DNA of 64,000 nt from Planctomycetales bacterium (GTDB lineage: Bacteria; Planctomycetota; Phycisphaerae; SM23-33), in the NCBI GenBank assembly GCA_030612725.1, contig JAUWNJ010000015.1:1-64000 (forward strand). The letters are read 5' to 3'. The translations under genes were made by a program, and so were the position numbers. Below the pieces are notes generated by a model. The model made no database searches and was not told where the DNA came from. It saw nothing but the letters and a program-made list of their open reading frames with translations. Each line of letters starts with the position of its first letter. The stretch's first letter is position 1. Positions 33,611 to 41,985 of the stretch are shown in pieces.

Positions 33611-33648
33611 ATATCGACCGAAGGTCTTGATATCGACCGAAGGTCTTG
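33611..33648 (+). repeat. two tandem 19-bp copies in the flgM leader
   Basis: ATATCGACCGAAGGTCTTG occurs at 33611-33629 and again at 33630-33648 without change. Each copy contains the small hairpin GACC-gaa-GGTC. The second copy ends 6 bases before the ATG at 33655, so it occupies the ribosome binding region. Confidence 0.8.
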
Positions 33649-33654
33649 GGAATT

Positions 33655-33936
33655 ATGAACATGCGAATAGACAGACCCAACAGAACGGATGTACCCAACC
33701 CATCAGAGGGTAACGGGGTAAAACGACCAGTCGCCGGACCGTCCGGTACGCCCGATGCCGTTGCGACCAGGATCGGCGAGGAAACATGTAAATCGTACAT
33801 CCAAAAAGCATCCGCATGCGAAGAGGTCAACCTCCAAGCCGTTACCGAAGCGAAAAAACTCATCGAATCAGGGCAACTGGACACACCCGAAACGATCAAC
33901 CAAGCCGCTGAAAGAATTATCTCTATAGGAATATAA
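33655..33936 (+). CDS. flgM: anti-sigma-28 factor FlgM
   Basis: 93 residues from ATG at 33655; ATG at 33661 (MRIDRPNR) or TTG at 33646 are alternatives, and no strong Shine-Dalgarno separates them. The N-terminal half is disordered (Pro/Asn/Ser-rich). The C-terminal half has the FlgM sigma-binding helices (NLQAVTEAKKLIESGQLDTPETINQAAERIISIGI). FlgM binds FliA and is exported once the hook is complete, which frees sigma-28. Its own sigma-28-type promoter gives the usual feedback loop. Confidence 0.85.
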   Translation: MNMRIDRPNRTDVPNPSEGNGVKRPVAGPSGTPDAVATRIGEETCKSYIQKASACEEVNLQAVTEAKKLIESGQLDTPETINQAAERIISIGI

Positions 33937-33967
33937 CAGCGTATTACCCTTGTAAATAGGGTTTTTG

Positions 33968-34002
33968 AAGGGATTTTGCATGGATGCAAAATCCCTTTTT
34001 TT
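33968..34002 (+). terminator. intrinsic terminator after flgM
   Basis: AAGGGATTTTGCAT (33968-33981) and its complement (33984-33997) form a 14-bp stem; a run of seven T ends at 34002. It closes the flgM transcript before the flagellin promoter. Confidence 0.85.
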
Positions 34003-34074
34003 CACTCTTCCCAAACACCAAAAACGCCATTTCCCACTTTTTTCCCAAATACCAAGAAATTTTCCCTATTCCCC

Positions 34075-34101
34075 TTAAGTTGTCTATCTTGCCAACGATA
34101 A
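34075..34101 (+). promoter_or_regulatory. sigma-28 promoter of the flagellin gene
   Basis: TTAA at 34075-34078 (TTAAGTTG), 15 bases, then AACGATAA at 34094-34101, close to TAAA-15-GCCGATAA. The predicted start near 34108 leaves a leader of about 130 nt, ending in GAGGGAG before ATG 34239. The 302-bp gap 33937-34238 holds only the flgM terminator, this promoter and the leader. Confidence 0.8.
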
Positions 34102-34238
34102 ATAGTCGTAGAGCAGTTATCGCCTGATATGCAAACAAGCGGCTTGGGCTGTTTGGCTGCTTTTGGAAATACTTGGTACGGAAACAGGCTGCGTTGGTCT
34201 GTTATGTCAGAGAACTCTATTTTTGAGGGAGCAAACAC

Positions 34239-35444
34239 ATGCTAGCAATCAAGAACAACATAATGGCTGACAATGCAGCCAGACACTTGAGCAGGAACTA
34301 TGACGCCCTGTCCAAGTCAGTTGAGAGGCTTTCGTCCGGCCTGCGGATTAACTCCGCAAGGGACGACGCGGCAGGCCTGGCCGTAAGAGAGTTGATCCGG
34401 GCAGACGTGGCTATGTTCCGGCAGGCATCCAGGAACGCACAAGACGGTATCAGTATGCTGCAGACGGGTGAAGGTGCGATGGCCGCCATCGACGAAATCC
34501 TCATTCGTATGAAGGAACTGGCGGAGCAGGCATCGACCGACACGTATTCGACCGACCAGCGCGCGATTATGAACAACGAGTACTCCGAACTGTCGGACGA
34601 AATCACACGTATCTCAGGTGCGACGAAGTTTAACGAGAAGGAACTGTTGAACTCGACCGACGCCATCGACATCCACCTTGGTGAGGGAGTACTGACAATC
34701 ACACCGCAGGTCATGAACGCCACCGAACTCGGCGTCAACACCACGCTCGCCGTCAAGGAAGTCTGGTCCCACTTGAAGACGGTCGCGAATGCCGGCGATG
34801 AGTACATCGCGGCGGGCGACATCACGGCGGACACAGAGGACATGATCAAGTTTGACTTCGCGGAAGTCAATGTCGTCGGTCCCGTCGAAGTCGACCTGGA
34901 CGCATATGCAGGCACCGGCATTACGCTTAACCAGTTGGTCCAGGAGATTAACACAGCGGCTGGCTATGCTGCGGCGTTTGCCACCTATAACAGCGAATAT
35001 GCCAGTTACTCTCTGCAGTTAAAGGCCGAGGTTGCCGGTGATACTACGTTCGCCATTACGGACGATGGCACCACGTGTACGGCGATAGACAACATCGCCA
35101 ACTTTGGCGGTGCGCCTTCGACAAACGGCGCCGCTGGAACCGGTAACGACCTGCTCAGCGCCGCAAACGCCCAGAACGCACTGGCTTCGGTAACATCCGC
35201 TATCGGAACCAAGGACAGTTATCGTGCGACACTCGGTTACTGGATGAACCGCCTGTCGGCAGCCGTTACGGTTCTTGACATTCAGGTCGAAAACCTCTCT
35301 GCCGCTGAATCCCGTATTTCAGACGTGGACGTTGCGACCGAGATGGCGGCAATGACGCGGAACCAGGTGCTGGCACAGGCCGGTATCGCCATGCTGGGCC
35401 AAGCGAACATGATGCCGCAGATGGCACTGCAGTTGCTTGGATAG
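34239..35444 (+). CDS. fliC: flagellin
   Basis: 401 residues, GGGAG about 9 bases before ATG. The conserved N-terminal D0/D1 region spans about 1-140 (MLAIKNNIMADNAARHLSRNYDALSKSVERLSSGLRINSARDDAAGLAVRELIRADV) and the C-terminal D1/D0 about 315-401 (ENLSAAESRISDVDVATEMAAMTRNQVLAQAGIAMLGQANMMPQMALQLLG). The central D2 part is short, with one Cys (TTCTAID). It is exported by FliS/FlhA and polymerises under the FliD cap. Transcribed from its own sigma-28 promoter and closed by terminators. Only one flagellin gene is in the window. Confidence 0.96.
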   Translation: MLAIKNNIMADNAARHLSRNYDALSKSVERLSSGLRINSARDDAAGLAVRELIRADVAMFRQASRNAQDGISMLQTGEGAMAAIDEILIRMKELAEQASTDTYSTDQRAIMNNEYSELSDEITRISGATKFNEKELLNSTDAIDIHLGEGVLTITPQVMNATELGVNTTLAVKEVWSHLKTVANAGDEYIAAGDITADTEDMIKFDFAEVNVVGPVEVDLDAYAGTGITLNQLVQEINTAAGYAAAFATYNSEYASYSLQLKAEVAGDTTFAITDDGTTCTAIDNIANFGGAPSTNGAAGTGNDLLSAANAQNALASVTSAIGTKDSYRATLGYWMNRLSAAVTVLDIQVENLSAAESRISDVDVATEMAAMTRNQVLAQAGIAMLGQANMMPQMALQLLG

Positions 35445-35464
35445 TTTTGACAATTGAGCGAAAA

Positions 35465-35520
35465 TAAGGCGGCCTGATTTACTCAACCGCACCAAGCACC
35501 GACCCCCCCAGGTCGCCTTA
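35465..35520. terminator. hairpin just after flagellin
   Basis: TAAGGCGGCCTG (35465-35476) pairs with CAGGTCGCCTTA (35509-35520) with one G-U position, over a 32-nt loop. It has no T-tract on the plus strand. It may protect the flagellin mRNA 3' end or act with the stronger terminator that follows. Confidence 0.5.
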
Positions 35521-35529
35521 GTTATCAAC

Positions 35530-35592
35530 CCGGCTGCGGGGACTTTTGAGAGTACAACCTACTCTCAAAGTCCTCGTAGCCGGCTTTTTTTA
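35530..35592 (+). terminator. strong intrinsic terminator of the flagellin transcript
   Basis: An extended stem starting CCGGCT and including GGACTTTTGAGAGT pairs with ACTCTCAAAGTCC and AGCCGG; it has small bulges and a 7-nt loop (ACAACCT). TTTTTTT follows the stem. This marks the end of the flagellar cluster. Confidence 0.85.
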
Positions 35593-35652
35593 GAACATTT
35601 CACGTCAATTTTTCTGTTTTCGGATAAAGCATCTTGACGACGAAATCCCCCT

Positions 35653-36033
35653 CTATTTACCAAGTAACGCCAGAAGCGACTGTCGTATTCGCCCTGCTAT
35701 TTCGAAGGCCTCGACGGCATCCTGACGCCCGGACGATTCGCCGGGATAACGAAAAGTTACCGCAGCGCGAGATACAAGACGAAGTTCGTTCACCGACCAA
35801 GACCAATCCGAGCAGACGGGGGTGAGAATACTGTCAAGATACACCAAGTCATGGGTCTTAGGCGGAATCGTTCCGAGGTGAATCAACAGGCCTTTCATTA
35901 GTTTCTCGACACATTGCTGCGAATGAAAACACGCAGCATCATAATTTGGAGACTTTTCCGCGTGAAGTTCCCTGCCGGCAGTAACGAAGTCCCCTTCGGC
36001 CTTGTCGATCCATTCCCTAACCGTCTCGTTCAT
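35653..36033 (-). CDS. HEPN-domain protein, partner of the MNT nucleotidyltransferase
   Basis: 126 residues from ATG at 36033 (MNETVREWIDKAEGDF). The HEPN four-helix fold is indicated by AEGDFVTAGRELHAEKSPNYDAACFHSQQCVEKLMKGLLIHLG, then PPKTHDL and the RYPG motif. HEPN proteins next to a minimal nucleotidyltransferase form HepT-MntA-type toxin-antitoxin or defence modules; many HEPN proteins are RNases, but I see no clear Rx4-6H catalytic motif in this one. It overlaps its partner by 17 nt. Confidence 0.82.
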   Translation of the reverse strand: MNETVREWIDKAEGDFVTAGRELHAEKSPNYDAACFHSQQCVEKLMKGLLIHLGTIPPKTHDLVYLDSILTPVCSDWSWSVNELRLVSRAAVTFRYPGESSGRQDAVEAFEIAGRIRQSLLALLGK

Positions 36034-36334
36034 ACAGAATTTTTCCTTTGTCAACAGCCTCACGGATGAGCGGGTCGCCTTCGACATAACGGCGGTTCAC
36101 GTCCTCTGGCGATCTGGTAATCAGGTCGAGCGGGAAACGCACGTCGAGGCGGTTCAGGATTTCCAAAGACTTGCGAAAACCGCTCCCCTCAAACTGCATA
36201 ACGACCAACAGGTCAACGTCGGAATCGTCCGTGGCTGACTCACCTGCGCGAGACCCGAATAACACTATGCGTTGCGGGTGAAACTCACGTCCGATTCGCC
36301 GACCAACATCTTCGATTTGACCCATTGTAACCAT
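36017..36334 (-). CDS. minimal nucleotidyltransferase (MNT) of a HEPN/MNT pair
   Basis: 105 residues from ATG at 36334 (AAGGTG 5 bases upstream; ATG 36349 and 36325 are alternatives). The pol-beta-type signature reads IVLFGSRAGESATDDSDVDLLVV, with GS and the DxD metal-binding pair. In known pairs the MNT enzyme AMPylates and silences the HEPN toxin. It is encoded upstream of the HEPN gene, the usual order. Both genes are downstream of pheT but separated by about 95 bp. Confidence 0.82.
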   Translation of the reverse strand: MVTMGQIEDVGRRIGREFHPQRIVLFGSRAGESATDDSDVDLLVVMQFEGSGFRKSLEILNRLDVRFPLDLITRSPEDVNRRYVEGDPLIREAVDKGKILYERDG

Positions 36335-36428
36335 AATTACACCTTGCATCCTATCTCATCTTATACCAGAAATTCACGTTACAAGCATCTTCTTATCAGA
36401 TTTTCAGAGGTGGTTACGAAATGGCGAT

Positions 36429-38438
36429 TCAGGACCGCAGTTCAGCGCCGAGTTGTTTTCCAACGGCGGCGACTACCTGGGCTACCATGTCATCAACCTG
36501 CTCGCCTCGAAGCGTTCCAGCGCCCGAACGATATGTCAGCGAAAGTGTTACGGATTTTTTTCCGTCGGAAACCTGCTTGCCCCGGTACGTTCCGACGTAT
36601 TGAATCGATTCCCGTTCTGCCTGGTCCGCCGAACCTATCGCGCCGACAAGTTTCCCCCAGGTAACGCCTTCATCGACCACCAGCGATAAGTCGCGCCCAA
36701 CGGAGGGGAACTTCGGAAGCGGCGTGTACGACCGCCCACTTGCGACAAAACCCATCAAAACCTCGAAATTCATCATCGCGGCGACACAAGGCCTTTCCAG
36801 GCCATAATAATCCAGCACCTTCGACGAGACCATTCCGATAAGTCCGACAGGCTTACCGTCAATATGAACCGCAGCGGACTCGCCATCAGCCAATCCGGCG
36901 ACCGGACCGGGAACGATTTCAACTTTCGCCGTCGGCGCTAATCGTTTTATCACTGCCTCCAAAGCGCCTCGCAAATGCGGTAGATCGTGCTGCGTTACCA
37001 TCCCCAGAGCGGTGTACTCTTCGGGCAGGTCGCCGGTTTCGCCTTGTGGAAAAACCGCTGCCAGTTCGTACAGGTTCACGTCGCTGTTCCCGACGTCCTG
37101 ATTGGTCTTGCACGCCCGCAGAAGCGAGCCGAGCAGCGTCGGACGGAGCATGTTATTTGTCCGCCGGACTTTAGCATCGACATGCAGACCGGTAGCGAAA
37201 CCAAACAGAGCGGCTTCGGCGTCGTCGGTGAAAGTGTAGGTAATTGCCTCGTCGAACCCAGCCGCTACCAATACGTCCCGAACTTCACGACGGAAACGTT
37301 CGCCCGGAGCGTCGCCGACGACCGGATGCGTTACCTCGTCGCAGAGCGGAATCTTATCGTATCCGTGCAGACGGGCGACCTCTTCTATCAGGTCAACTTC
37401 GCGGGGCAAATCACCCCGCCAGGATGGTATCCGGCAGAGAATTTTACCGCCGGATAATTTCGCCTCAAGCCCAAGTCGCCCAAGGATTTCCGCCTGCGAT
37501 GCGTCGTCAATATCCACGCCCAGCAGTTTCCGACAGCGATCGGGACGCAAAGTTACTTCCGGCGACTCGTAAGGTTCGGCCCATACGTCGATTAGGCCTG
37601 AAGCCAATTCGCCCCCGGTTATCTGAAGCATCAGTTGACATGCCCGCAGAGAAGCAGCCTCAATGGCCACCGGGTCCACGCCCCGCTCGAAGCGGTATGA
37701 TGATTCGCTCATCAGCGACAACGAACGAGCAGCCTTGCGAATGGTAAGCGGGTCGAACTGCGCGCTTTCGATGAGAATATCGGTCGTATCGTCGCCGACT
37801 TCGCTTTTCAGACCGCCCATGATACCGGCCACCGCCACGGGCCTCTCGGCATCGGCGATTATCAGCATCTCCTCGGTCAGCGTGCAGCGAGTCTCGTCGA
37901 TACTGACGATTTCTTCACCGGGCCGGCCTCGGCGGACGATAATCCTGCCTTCAGCCAGACGTTTCCGGTCAAATGCGTGCAGAGGCTGGCCGAACTCCAT
38001 CAGGACGTAATTGGTTACATCGACGACGTTGTTGATGCCTCGCAGGCCGACGGCTTCGAGTCGCTCGACCATCCACGACGGGGAAGGCCCGATCTTCGCG
38101 CCGCGAATGACCCGCGCAGTGTATCGACCACACAGGTCCGGGTCGAGCACCTCGACGCTGGTAAGTTCTTCGACGCCTGTCGCGCCGACCGGCACTGCCG
38201 ATAAGTCCGGAAGTTTCAACTCCATAGACAAAGCAGCCGCCAATTCCCGCGCCACGCCGATGTGACCAAGGCAGTCCGGGCGGTTGGAGGTAACTTCCAG
38301 GTCCAGAACGATGTCGGTATCGGTCTGGTCGATTCCCTCGCAGCACAGTCCTATGCGCGTAAAGACCTCAGCCAATTCGCCCACAGGCATTGCCGATACA
38401 TTCACGTAATCCGTCAGCCAATTCAGTGATATCTTCAT
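36429..38438 (-). CDS. pheT: phenylalanyl-tRNA synthetase beta chain, short form without EMAP domain
   Basis: 669 residues against about 800 in most bacteria. The N-terminal MKISLNWLTDYVN passes directly (about residue 45) to LDLEVTSNRPDCLGHIGVARELA, which in typical PheT comes after the EMAP/OB tRNA-binding insertion. So that roughly 100-residue domain is missing. B3/B4 editing region (about 110-330), B5 (about 300-380), core (about 400-570) and C-terminal ferredoxin-fold anticodon-binding domain (LPKFPSVGRDLSLVVDEGVTWG, 580-669) are present. It pairs with PheS (not in the window) to charge tRNA-Phe. Confidence 0.93.
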   Translation of the reverse strand: MKISLNWLTDYVNVSAMPVGELAEVFTRIGLCCEGIDQTDTDIVLDLEVTSNRPDCLGHIGVARELAAALSMELKLPDLSAVPVGATGVEELTSVEVLDPDLCGRYTARVIRGAKIGPSPSWMVERLEAVGLRGINNVVDVTNYVLMEFGQPLHAFDRKRLAEGRIIVRRGRPGEEIVSIDETRCTLTEEMLIIADAERPVAVAGIMGGLKSEVGDDTTDILIESAQFDPLTIRKAARSLSLMSESSYRFERGVDPVAIEAASLRACQLMLQITGGELASGLIDVWAEPYESPEVTLRPDRCRKLLGVDIDDASQAEILGRLGLEAKLSGGKILCRIPSWRGDLPREVDLIEEVARLHGYDKIPLCDEVTHPVVGDAPGERFRREVRDVLVAAGFDEAITYTFTDDAEAALFGFATGLHVDAKVRRTNNMLRPTLLGSLLRACKTNQDVGNSDVNLYELAAVFPQGETGDLPEEYTALGMVTQHDLPHLRGALEAVIKRLAPTAKVEIVPGPVAGLADGESAAVHIDGKPVGLIGMVSSKVLDYYGLERPCVAAMMNFEVLMGFVASGRSYTPLPKFPSVGRDLSLVVDEGVTWGKLVGAIGSADQAERESIQYVGTYRGKQVSDGKKSVTLSLTYRSGAGTLRGEQVDDMVAQVVAAVGKQLGAELRS

Positions 38439-38620
38439 AGGTAACGCCTTGGTAAGAAGTTCTCAAGGTAAGACATGCTATCGAATCGCCGGCGACAGTC
38501 AAATTTTATGTGTTACAAAAAATTGTTGCCGGAGGGTATTTTTTGCTGGTTTCAGGTGTGAGCGGAAAATAGATTACTCGTTGATTCGTGTCGCGTTCCT
38601 GTCAGAAGGAGTCTCTCAAG

Positions 38621-40717
38621 ATGAGCAAGAGAAAAAATAAGCCGACGGATCATCATGTTGTGCGGGCCGTCTGCGACGGCGTACCGCTTTACTCCTACGG
38701 CTACACCAACATCCTAGGCCAAAGCCCCGACCTGATTGACGATCCGCGGGTCCAGAAAGGTAATGATTCGCCGCTGCGGAAGATTCAACCCAAGAAAAGT
38801 TGGGAGATTCACAGCAATCGCCTGGGCGCGACTGCGCCTCGCATGCCACGGACGCCGGAAAACGATTACCGCCCGCTGGAGGCGATTCACCTGATCGACG
38901 GCGACGTGCAGACCTGCTGGAGCAGCGAGGGTCAGGCGCAGCCGGACGTCGAAGAAATCTGGATTCGCCTCGATCTGCCGGTCGAGCGAGACATTTCCGG
39001 GGTCGTACTGCGGAAGCGCCCGCCCGGACCGAAGCGAGGCATCGTCGGCAGCGTGTCGCTGGACGAAGGTTCCGTCGAGGTCGGCATGGGCGTACCGGCG
39101 GAACTGACTATCAAGGTCAGCCGAGACGGATGGCACTGGGAGACGGTCTTCGAAGGCCCCAGCGGCGACGCGCCCGACCGGCGGGAGTTGGAATTCACCT
39201 TCAACGCCCGCCCCGCAAAGCAGATATGGATCATAGGCCGGAACCTTCCCCGCGTGGAAAACTGGGGCTTCTCATTCTCCATAGCCGAGGTTGAAGTCCT
39301 GGACCCGCAAGGCGGAAACCTCGCCCTGGCAACGCGCGGCACCGGCATCACGGCCAACTCAACACGTCATACCCCCGGCGAGCCGCTCGTAGCCCACCAG
39401 TGGTACTGGCCGCTTCACTATGACCTGGGACTGAAGTGGGTCCGCGTAGGCTATCACGACGACACCATCAACTGGCACTGGGTAGAGAAGGAAAAGGGCA
39501 AACTGGTTCTGGACCCGGTAACCGACCAGGCGATAACCGACATGGTGGACCATGGTATTGACGTTGTCATGGCGTTGGACGGCGGTAATCGGCACTACAC
39601 GCACAAGGACCCTGCCCGAAAACTCCCGCAACTGTGGGAATGGTATTACGAAAACCCTTTGCCCCCGACCACGCCGGAGGCGCTGGAGGCATGGAAGCGA
39701 TACGTGCGATTCATGGCCGAGAAATTCTGCGACCGGGTGAAAGTCTTCGAGATATGGAACGAGTGGAATATCAACTTGTACTGGGGAGGTCTGGTTAACA
39801 TCGACCACTATATCGCGGTGGCCCGCGCGACGATTCCGATCCTCCGCGAGGTCTGCCCCAAGGCCAAGATCATGCTTGGCTCCGTCTCGCACTTAGGCTG
39901 GGAGGATTCCTGTTTCGGTATGGCGACCTGGAGCCAGGAAGAACTAGCCGCCAAGGCGACCAAAGAGCTGCTCCTTCAGGCTGTCCGGGCGTTGGCCGGT
40001 GACGTTGACCTGATCGGCTGGCACCCATTCTACCAGCACGATCCGGAACTTCCCGTCATCAAAAGTTACACCGCCGACGTGCGGGCATTCAAGGAGTTTT
40101 GCAGGGCAGAGGGTTTCGGTGGTGAGTTCATGGTTACGGAGTGGAGTTACGGCGCGCATTATCCGCCCACCACGGTTCCCACCTGGTGGGGCGACTTCGA
40201 GCCCAGCGAACTTCAGAAGGCAAAGTACATCGCCCAAGTTACCGTCAAGCACACAGCCCTTGGCATGGAGTCGTTCTTCTGCGAGACGTGGAACACCGCA
40301 TATCCGCTGGACCTGAGCCTGATGCGCCGCTCGTTCACCGCCGACCCCATCTGTCCGATCCAACCGCAGGCCGCTTATTACGTTACGCGGAACCTGGCGA
40401 CGGCGCTGGAGGATTTACAGCCCGCCGACGAGGTGAAATTCCATCTTGAAAAACCTTCGCCGGAGAACCTGGAGACCTTCGCAATGAAGCGCAAGGGCGA
40501 AACGGTGCTGGCGGTGTGGACCGCCGGGCGCGCCGGCGATTCGTGCGAAGGCAAACCCTGCGACGTCGTTGTGGATGGGACCTTCTCCAAGGCAGAGGGG
40601 TACGACCCGCTGAACGGCACGACCCACGCGCTGAAAATGAAAACCAAGTCCGGTCAAACGGTGCTGCCGGAAATCCTCGTCAAGGATTACCCAATCCTGC
40701 TGCGCCTGCGGGTTTAA
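38621..40717 (+). CDS. glycoside hydrolase, clan-A-like TIM barrel with N-terminal F5/8-type domain
   Basis: 698 residues from ATG at 38621 with AGGAG about 11 bases upstream. Residues about 80-228 look like a discoidin/F5-8-type carbohydrate-binding domain (AIHLIDGDVQTCWSS ... ENWGFSFSIAEVEVLD). Residues 250-610 form a beta/alpha barrel: VKVFEIWNEWN with acid/base candidate E381 preceded by Asn, and FMVTEWSYG with nucleophile candidate E507. This fits clan GH-A (GH39/GH5-like). No signal peptide is visible, so the enzyme may be cytoplasmic. Its end overlaps convergent mnmA by 38 bp. Substrate unknown. Confidence 0.75.
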   Translation: MSKRKNKPTDHHVVRAVCDGVPLYSYGYTNILGQSPDLIDDPRVQKGNDSPLRKIQPKKSWEIHSNRLGATAPRMPRTPENDYRPLEAIHLIDGDVQTCWSSEGQAQPDVEEIWIRLDLPVERDISGVVLRKRPPGPKRGIVGSVSLDEGSVEVGMGVPAELTIKVSRDGWHWETVFEGPSGDAPDRRELEFTFNARPAKQIWIIGRNLPRVENWGFSFSIAEVEVLDPQGGNLALATRGTGITANSTRHTPGEPLVAHQWYWPLHYDLGLKWVRVGYHDDTINWHWVEKEKGKLVLDPVTDQAITDMVDHGIDVVMALDGGNRHYTHKDPARKLPQLWEWYYENPLPPTTPEALEAWKRYVRFMAEKFCDRVKVFEIWNEWNINLYWGGLVNIDHYIAVARATIPILREVCPKAKIMLGSVSHLGWEDSCFGMATWSQEELAAKATKELLLQAVRALAGDVDLIGWHPFYQHDPELPVIKSYTADVRAFKEFCRAEGFGGEFMVTEWSYGAHYPPTTVPTWWGDFEPSELQKAKYIAQVTVKHTALGMESFFCETWNTAYPLDLSLMRRSFTADPICPIQPQAAYYVTRNLATALEDLQPADEVKFHLEKPSPENLETFAMKRKGETVLAVWTAGRAGDSCEGKPCDVVVDGTFSKAEGYDPLNGTTHALKMKTKSGQTVLPEILVKDYPILLRLRV

Positions 40718-41870
40718 AGGCCTGGATCCATCCGCCGCCGAGGAGTTTGTCGCCGTCATAAACCACGGCTGCCTGTCCGGGCGTGATGGCCATTATCGGT
40801 TCGGCAAACTCGACCTCGAATCGCCCCGACCCAGTGATGCGAACCCGTCCGGGGCAGCCGGCGTGGTTGTAACGAATCTGCACCGTCGCATCGAATTCAA
40901 TGGGTGGCACCTTCAACCGGAGCGGAGCGGAGGTTGTGGGTGCTGGATGGACAATACCATCGAACACCCACAAGCTCCGCTCCACTTCGTTCCGCTCCGC
41001 TTGAAGGTGCCACCCTTCATTTATATCAATGTGCCAGTTGGCTCCACAGGCTGATAGTTGCCGGGACATTACCTCGTCTTTCGGACCTATGGTAACGGTG
41101 GCTGTGGCTGGGTCGATTCGTGTAACGTACCTCGGCTCACCGGCAGCGACGCGAAGCCCGCGACGCTGGCCTATCGTAAAATTGGCTACGCCCTCGTGCC
41201 GGCCCAGGACGTTGCCGGATGAATCGACAATATCGCCGGGCTTCAGAGCGCCGCTCCGGCGGGCGCGGAGCAAATCCACGTAATCGCCCGAAACGAAGCA
41301 TATCTCCTGGCTGTCGGGTTTGTCGGCCACAGACAGTCCCAGTTCGGCGGCGATGCGACGAACCTCGGACTTATCGGGCAAATCGCCTATCGGAAGGAGG
41401 ATCCGCCCCAGATACTCGCGCGGAACCCCGAAAAGAGCGTAGGATTGGTCCTTCTCGGCTGCCCGACAGATAAGCCCGTCGGACATCCTGGCGTGATGAC
41501 CCGTAGCGATATAGCGAATGCCCATCGCGTCGGCCTGGGCAATCAGGCCGGCGAATTTGATGTGCGTATTGCAGCGGATGCAGGGGTTTGGCGTTCGCCC
41601 GCGAGAATACTCATCTACGAAATAGCCGATTATCCGTGCGAAATCCTTGCTGACATCAAGATTGATAAGTTCTATTCCGAGTCGGTCAGCCACTCGCTGC
41701 GCATCGACAGCACCTGCCTGCTTACCGTAGGCAGGCAGGTCGCCGCCGTGGCCACAAAGGAAGAACAGACCTGTAACGTCGTAGCCTGCCTGAAGCAGCA
41801 TACCGGCAGCGACGGCTGAATCGACGCCGCCGCTGATTCCGACGAGGACCGTTTTTTCGTTCTTTTTCAT
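40680..41870 (-). CDS. mnmA: tRNA-specific 2-thiouridylase MnmA with a 38-residue in-frame insertion
   Basis: 396 residues. PP-loop SGGVDS (13-18), nucleophile C97 (TPNPCIRC) and second cysteine C191 (SQEICFV) are all present. The enzyme makes s2U34 in tRNA for Lys, Glu and Gln. The C-terminal beta-barrel is interrupted at residues 286-323 by GWHLQAERNEVERSL..., encoded by a 114-bp palindrome (40902-41015). The flanks NWHIDINE and IEFDATVQIRYNHAG read as normal MnmA. The frame is kept, so the protein is probably functional. It is convergent with the glycoside hydrolase gene. Confidence 0.93.
   Translation of the reverse strand: MKKNEKTVLVGISGGVDSAVAAGMLLQAGYDVTGLFFLCGHGGDLPAYGKQAGAVDAQRVADRLGIELINLDVSKDFARIIGYFVDEYSRGRTPNPCIRCNTHIKFAGLIAQADAMGIRYIATGHHARMSDGLICRAAEKDQSYALFGVPREYLGRILLPIGDLPDKSEVRRIAAELGLSVADKPDSQEICFVSGDYVDLLRARRSGALKPGDIVDSSGNVLGRHEGVANFTIGQRRGLRVAAGEPRYVTRIDPATATVTIGPKDEVMSRQLSACGANWHIDINEGWHLQAERNEVERSLWVFDGIVHPAPTTSAPLRLKVPPIEFDATVQIRYNHAGCPGRVRITGSGRFEVEFAEPIMAITPGQAAVVYDGDKLLGGGWIQAFKPAGAAGLGNP
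40902..41015. repeat. 114-bp palindromic element inserted in frame inside mnmA
   Basis: Perfect 15-bp ends GGGTGGCACCTTCAA (40902-40916) and complement (41001-41015); an inner 9-bp stem TTGTGGGTG (40934-40942) with CACCCACAA (40965-40973); GGAGCGGAGCGGAG-type repeats between. Its length is 38 codons. The flanking bases on the coding strand are TGAA on both sides, a possible 4-bp target duplication. It is comparable in concept to Rickettsia palindromic elements. Confidence 0.85.
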
Positions 41871-41985
41871 CGGGACTATTGTACTATTTGCCCGCGTACA
41901 TTTTCAGGGTAAGTTGTGGGAAAGGCGCCTCACGCGGGAAAGACGGTGCAACTGCACTAAAGGCCAACTGGTTAAAGGAAACACG

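Noticed and set aside
34075-34238. A sigma-54 site in the flagellin leader (GGGCTGTTTGGCTGC)
   Set aside because: GG-N10-GC spacing fits, but the -24 and -12 bases match poorly and a good sigma-28 site lies just upstream.
41880-41985. Riboswitch before the small membrane protein gene
   Set aside because: Some G/C-rich runs and GGTGCAACTGCAC-like pairing, but no recognisable aptamer pattern.
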